Shown: one piece after another, positions 5,763 to 9,323 of the stretch
Numbering within the stretch: position 1 is the stretch's first letter
Layout: the number at the start of each line of letters is the position of its first letter
From: Parachlamydiales bacterium
GTDB taxonomy: Bacteria > Chlamydiota > Chlamydiia > Chlamydiales > JAJFMK01
Assembly (NCBI GenBank): GCA_020050175.1
Contig: JAGVKY010000168.1
Coordinates: 1-9,323, forward strand
Direction of reading: 5' to 3'
DNA: 9,323 nt
Notes under the pieces: model-generated
What the model saw: the letters and a program-made list of their open reading frames with translations, nothing else
Told to the model about the DNA's origin: nothing
Databases searched by the model: none
Program-made: the position numbers and the translations under genes

Positions 5763-7181
5763 TTAACCTGAAACTGCTGAAATTAGAGCGGGGAACCAAG
5801 AGAAGAGGAGGATGAGGGCAAGCGCTGTAACCGCAAGAAAGGAAGCTGGCCAATATCTCGTGGGAATCGTGTTATCTTCAGGGGCGTCCGCAAGCATTAA
5901 AGCGACAATGCGGAGGTAGTAGAAAGCTGAAAGGATCGTTGTTAAAAGGGCAACAATCACAAGGGTGTAAAAATGAGCTTGATAGGCCACCTTGAAGAGG
6001 TAAAATTTTGCAAAGAAGCCAACCGTCGGAGGAATTCCTGCCAGAGTTAGGAGACAGAGAATAAAAATGGCAGCAAGTAAAGAAGATCTTTTAAAAAGAC
6101 CTTTTAGTTGCTTAAAGGAGACCCCTTCTCTTCTTTCGTCGAGAAAAGAGAGGACAGCGAAAGAGCCAAGGGTCGCGATGGCATAGATAATCAAATAAAA
6201 AATTAAGGCTGAGAGAGCCTCTGGAGTTCCGACTGCAAGTGGGATAAGTAGAAAACCGGCGTGGGAAATGCCGGAATAAGCAAAAAAGCGACGCATTTCG
6301 GTTTGGCGGATCGCTACAAAATTGGCATAGATAAGCGTGGCATAAACAAGAAGGGTGATCCCGTGGATCCAGATCGGATCAAAATGTGGGAGCGCTTCCA
6401 TAAAAACTCGAATGAAGGCAGCAAATGCCCCGACCTTTGTCCCTACAGCCATGAAGGCTGTGACAGGTGTCGGCGCTCCATCGTAAACGTCGGGGGCCCA
6501 GAAATGAAAAGGGACAACAGCTGCCTCAAATGCAAGAGCTATTGTAACAAGGGCAATTCCACTCAAAAATAAATTCTTTTCGACACCGCCGAGTGTTTTA
6601 AAAATGTCAGATAGTGCCTCCAATCGAGTTGTTCCTGTGGCTCCATAGACCAAAGCTATTCCGTAAAGCAGAGTCGCTGCAGCAAGAGATCCCATCAGGA
6701 AGTATTTCATCGAAGACTCCGAAGAAAATTCCCAGTTCTTCATGTAGCCGCAAAGAATGTAAAGAGCGATAGAGAGTGTTTCGATTCCCAAAAATAACGT
6801 TAGGAAATCAGCGGCGGACCCAATCAAAATTAACCCAAAAAGGGCAGCAAGAAGGAGAAAATAATATTCTCCACGAGGAGCTTCGAAATGATAGAAGAAG
6901 GGGGAGCTGAGGAGTGTAACGCTTAAACCAATGATCAAAAAGAAAACAGTAAATAGTTGGGCCAGCTGATCAAACTTTAGCCAAGGTGTCAAGAGAGGAT
7001 TTTGGCTAACAGGGGCATAGAGGGCTGCACTTAAACCGATCAATAGAACAAAAAGAGTTAGGTAGAAGGAATGTTTTTTTGAGGCTTCTTCTTTAAAGCT
7101 TTCAAGCAAGAGGATGAGTAGAGCGCCTCCAAGCAAGATAAGAAGGGGACTTAACGCTGCAAAATCGTTTAAGTTCATCAT
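5763..7181 (-). CDS. nuoN: NADH-quinone oxidoreductase subunit N
   Basis: A 472-residue polytopic inner-membrane protein with about 14 hydrophobic spans, of normal length. It is an antiporter-like subunit of the complex I membrane arm and couples quinone reduction to proton pumping. Hallmarks are FLGIETLSIALYIL with the TM5 Glu (E134), VPFHFWAPDVYDGAPTPVTAF (223-243), GTKVGAF with the TM8 Lys (K249), MRRFFAYSGISHAGF (296-310), and AGIPPTVGFFAKFYLF (381-396) with the TM12 Lys (K392). Odd point: the TM7 Lys that normally precedes VPFH (K217 in E. coli, GFKLSLVPFH) is Glu here (E219, AFEAAVVPFH; codon 6527-6525 is GAG). Two adjacent ATGs (7181 and 7178) are possible starts; the first overlaps the nuoM stop by four bases, the second by one, so translation is probably coupled. 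It is the last nuo gene; the lptD-like gene follows 45 bases later. Confidence 0.95.
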   Translation of the reverse strand: MMNLNDFAALSPLLILLGGALLILLLESFKEEASKKHSFYLTLFVLLIGLSAALYAPVSQNPLLTPWLKFDQLAQLFTVFFLIIGLSVTLLSSPFFYHFEAPRGEYYFLLLAALFGLILIGSAADFLTLFLGIETLSIALYILCGYMKNWEFSSESSMKYFLMGSLAAATLLYGIALVYGATGTTRLEALSDIFKTLGGVEKNLFLSGIALVTIALAFEAAVVPFHFWAPDVYDGAPTPVTAFMAVGTKVGAFAAFIRVFMEALPHFDPIWIHGITLLVYATLIYANFVAIRQTEMRRFFAYSGISHAGFLLIPLAVGTPEALSALIFYLIIYAIATLGSFAVLSFLDERREGVSFKQLKGLFKRSSLLAAIFILCLLTLAGIPPTVGFFAKFYLFKVAYQAHFYTLVIVALLTTILSAFYYLRIVALMLADAPEDNTIPTRYWPASFLAVTALALILLFSWFPALISAVSG

Positions 7182-8557
7182 CGGGTGATGGCCTTGGTGA
7201 CTTGGTCAATGGGGGACAACAAAGGAGAGGGGTAGAGGCCAACCCATAAAATCAAAAACACCAGTGGAAGGGCAATGAGGATTTCCTTGGCCTTGATATC
7301 AACAAAACTCGATTGGGGGGGGCATGGGTTTTCAAAATAGACTTTTTGCATCCATCTCAACATGTAAACAACCGAAAAGATGACGATGGTCCCAAGAAAA
7401 GCAGCAAGCCACGGACTTTTGACATAAAGACCAAATAGGATAAGCAACTCACCGACAAAATTATTCATTCCAGGCAAAGCCACAGAAGAGAGGACAAAAA
7501 AGAGGGTGATCCAGCAGAGCTTTGGCAAATATTTTGCTAAACCTGAAAAGGGATTCATCGTGGTAGTTCCTAACCTTATTTCTAACCAGTCTGCTACAAG
7601 AAAAAGGGCTGTGATGGTAACGCCATGGTTAAAGGCTTGCAAAATGCTTCCCACCTCAGCTGTCTGGTTCCAGACAAAAAGGCCGACTAAAATGAAATTC
7701 ACATGGGAGAAACTCGAATAGGCAATCAATCGCTTATAATCTCGTTGCATCCAAGCTGAAAATGCCCCCCAGAAAACCCCTGTGATAGCAAAGGCGAGAA
7801 GGGTAGGGCTCCATGCAGCCATTTGAGCGGGGAAAAGTTCAGTGCCGATCCTTACAAATCCGTAAATACCTGCTTTCGAGAGAATGGCTGATAATAAAAT
7901 AGTCCCTGCAGTAGAGGCTTCAAAATAGGCGTCGGGGAGCCAGCCGTGGAAAGGAAATAGGGGCGTTTTAACCGCAAAGGCGAGAAAAAAGATAAAGGCT
8001 ACCCATGCGGTATAGGGAACTCCTGCCAACCTATCCAGATCAAATGTCCCTTCATTGAAATAGAGAGAAAGGACAGCAGCAACTAATAAGGCAGAGCCGG
8101 CGATCATGTAGATCAAAAATTTCATCGCAGCCATCTTCCGATTCGGGCCGCCCCAAATGTTGATCATGAAATAGAGGGGAAGGAGCATCCCTTCCCAAAA
8201 AAAGGTAAATAGAAATAGATCGCGCGCAGAAAAAAAACCAAACAGCAGAGCTTCTAAGATAAAAACAAGGGCATAAAAGAGATGGCTTTCTCCTTTATAA
8301 GAGAGAAGAGCAAAAGGGATAACAATTGCTGTTAGATACAAAAATATAAGAGAGATCGAATCAACGCTTAAATGAAAATGGATCGAGAGTGCAGGAAACC
8401 AGGAGTAGTTAACAGGTGCGCTTACTCCGTAAATCAAGATCAAGAGGGGAACTAAACTCATCAACAAAGAAAAACTATGCAATGCCTTTCGAGGCAAGAG
8501 AAAGGCCGCACCAAAGGCGATGAGAGGGGTTAGAAATAACCACATAAGAGCAGGCAT
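7178..8557 (-). CDS. nuoM: NADH-quinone oxidoreductase subunit M
   Basis: A 459-residue polytopic inner-membrane protein, somewhat shorter than E. coli NuoM (509), forming the middle antiporter-like unit of the complex I membrane arm. The charged residues expected for the proton channel are all visible: the TM5 Glu in FFWEGMLLPLYF (E122), the TM7 Lys in FAVKTPLFPFHGWLPDAY (K197), the TM8 Lys in LSKAGIYGF (K228) and the TM12 Glu in ALPGMNNFVGELLILFG (E370). RDYKRLIAYSSFSHVNFI (272-289) and FNHGVTITALFL (309-320) are further family motifs. The ATG at 8557 shares one base with the nuoL stop (TGATG), and its own stop overlaps nuoN, so the three are one translationally coupled operon. A C8 run near the C-terminus (coding strand, 7322-7315) encodes CPP at residues 412-414 in a poorly conserved loop and leaves the frame intact. 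Confidence 0.96.
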   Translation of the reverse strand: MPALMWLFLTPLIAFGAAFLLPRKALHSFSLLMSLVPLLILIYGVSAPVNYSWFPALSIHFHLSVDSISLIFLYLTAIVIPFALLSYKGESHLFYALVFILEALLFGFFSARDLFLFTFFWEGMLLPLYFMINIWGGPNRKMAAMKFLIYMIAGSALLVAAVLSLYFNEGTFDLDRLAGVPYTAWVAFIFFLAFAVKTPLFPFHGWLPDAYFEASTAGTILLSAILSKAGIYGFVRIGTELFPAQMAAWSPTLLAFAITGVFWGAFSAWMQRDYKRLIAYSSFSHVNFILVGLFVWNQTAEVGSILQAFNHGVTITALFLVADWLEIRLGTTTMNPFSGLAKYLPKLCWITLFFVLSSVALPGMNNFVGELLILFGLYVKSPWLAAFLGTIVIFSVVYMLRWMQKVYFENPCPPQSSFVDIKAKEILIALPLVFLILWVGLYPSPLLSPIDQVTKAITR

Positions 8558-9323
8558 CAGATCAGCACCAAAATGAGAATGAGTGATAAGGCTCCTAGGA
8601 GCATCCAGGCGACATATGAACGGATTTGACCGCTTTGAACCTGTTGGATTACGCTCGCCAATCCTTTAGTTGCAACGGCCGTTGCATGGATCGAGCCATC
8701 CATCACTTTGGGCTCAAGAAAATCAGCAACGAAGCGGGCCAAAGTGATAAAGGGGACAGCTATCGCTTTCCAATAAATTTCATTTAGATAAAACGATTTC
8801 TTGAGGAAAGTGATAGGTTGACCTAGCCGGTCTTTATAACGGGCATAAACGAAATAAGTGACAATCACGCCTAGGAAAGCTCCAGTCACTGCTAACACTA
8901 ATTCCCAAGAGAAATGCAAACCATGGCTGAGCTCAATTTCTAAGGGTGTAATGTCGTCGATGAAGTCCTCAATTGGTATCCCAAATAAACCTCCAAAAAT
9001 CGCAAGAAGAGCTAATATCGCGACAGGAATTAGCATGACATTCGGAGCTTCTTTCACACTTTTATCGACAACAGTGAGGCCATTTTTGAAAGTTAGATAG
9101 TAGGCTCTGATTAAATAGACGCCGGTCAAAATAGAGGCGGCCAGGCCAAAATAAAAGAGAACTAAATGGCCAGTCATCGACTCCTCTTCCAAAATAAGAT
9201 CTTTACTAAAGAAAGGGGCGAGGGGAGGAATTCCTGCTAAGGCAAGAACGCCAATTAAAAAGAGCCAATTTGTTTTGGTAAAAATCTTGGCAAGACCCCC
9301 CATTTTGGACATCTCAGTCTCAT
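8557..9323 (-). CDS. nuoL: NADH-quinone oxidoreductase subunit L, C-terminal part, 5' end outside window
   Basis: The frame runs open through the right edge (codons for ETE precede the ATG at 9312), so this is the C-terminal 250 or so residues of a protein normally over 600 long. KMGGL followed by LALAGIPPLAPFFSKDLIL (22-41, counting from the ATG at 9312) is the NuoL TM12 region; the Lys-Asp pair (37-38) corresponds to the conserved pair in E. coli NuoL. Further on, FYLNEIYWKAIAVPF (174-188) and DGSIHATAVATKGLASVIQQ (205-224) match the long amphipathic lateral helix that lies along NuoM and NuoN. QSGQIRSYVAWMLLG (226-240) is the conserved final membrane anchor. NuoL is the distal proton-pumping unit of complex I. 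Its stop overlaps the nuoM start by one base. The ATG at 9312 is internal and not the start. Confidence 0.95.
   Translation of the reverse strand, partial: ETEMSKMGGLAKIFTKTNWLFLIGVLALAGIPPLAPFFSKDLILEEESMTGHLVLFYFGLAASILTGVYLIRAYYLTFKNGLTVVDKSVKEAPNVMLIPVAILALLAIFGGLFGIPIEDFIDDITPLEIELSHGLHFSWELVLAVTGAFLGVIVTYFVYARYKDRLGQPITFLKKSFYLNEIYWKAIAVPFITLARFVADFLEPKVMDGSIHATAVATKGLASVIQQVQSGQIRSYVAWMLLGALSLILILVLI

Noticed and set aside
5611..5853. 80-codon open frame on the - strand spanning the nuoN-lptD junction
   Set aside because: It overlaps the end of nuoN and the signal-peptide region of lptD in another frame, and its product looks like an off-frame Ser/Arg-rich shadow.
6261..6572. 103-codon + strand frame rich in Cys and Lys inside nuoN, resembling a zinc-binding protein
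   Set aside because: It is fully antisense to conserved nuoN motifs (VPFHFWAPD and neighbours). The Cys and Lys content follows from the complementary codons.
1..9323. A new defence, mobile or secondary-metabolite system
   Set aside because: Nearly all coding sequence is accounted for by conserved envelope and respiratory genes. There are no integrase, transposase, toxin-antitoxin, CRISPR or synthase signatures, and only two small proteins lack a firm function.

Overview
This window comes from a Gram-negative bacterium. It encodes an LptD-type outer-membrane protein, the distal membrane-arm subunits of respiratory complex I, and enzymes of surface-polysaccharide and isoprenoid-lipid synthesis. 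The mid-range base composition, weak Shine-Dalgarno sites and gene set would suit an environmental (amoeba-associated) chlamydia such as the Waddlia/Parachlamydia group. That is an impression from memory of the family; no marker gene in the window proves it.

Left part, + strand (1-929): the 3' end of a polyprenyl-phosphate sugar-phosphate transferase (initiating phosphoglycosyl transferase) runs in from beyond the left edge. A GTG-initiated small membrane protein with a weak MreD-like pattern follows after 19 bases. These two genes converge on a - strand pair, ugd (UDP-glucose 6-dehydrogenase) followed by an ispA-type farnesyl diphosphate synthase that begins inside the end of ugd (1014-3075). 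A short region (3076 to about 3291) separates ugd from a divergent small membrane ORF of unknown function ending at 3558. A near-perfect 22-base palindrome lies just upstream of the ugd ribosome binding site.

Right part, - strand (3615-9323): nuoL (N-terminal part cut off by the right edge), nuoM and nuoN are stop/start overlapped, and an lptD-like gene follows 45 bases after nuoN. The lptD-like gene starts at GTG. A strong imperfect hairpin sequence abuts that start codon, and three G7-G8 tracts lie inside the gene.

The non-respiratory genes share an envelope theme: Ugd makes UDP-glucuronate, IspA makes the C15 precursor of undecaprenyl phosphate, the transferase loads a sugar phosphate onto that lipid, and LptD inserts LPS into the outer membrane. 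The Nuo subunits are proton-pumping antiporter-like proteins. NuoN shows a charge reversal (Lys to Glu) at the TM7 position normally held by a conserved lysine. I saw no mobile element, RNA gene, CRISPR array or defence system. The window is mostly conserved core biology, and the points worth a second look are regulatory or residue-level.
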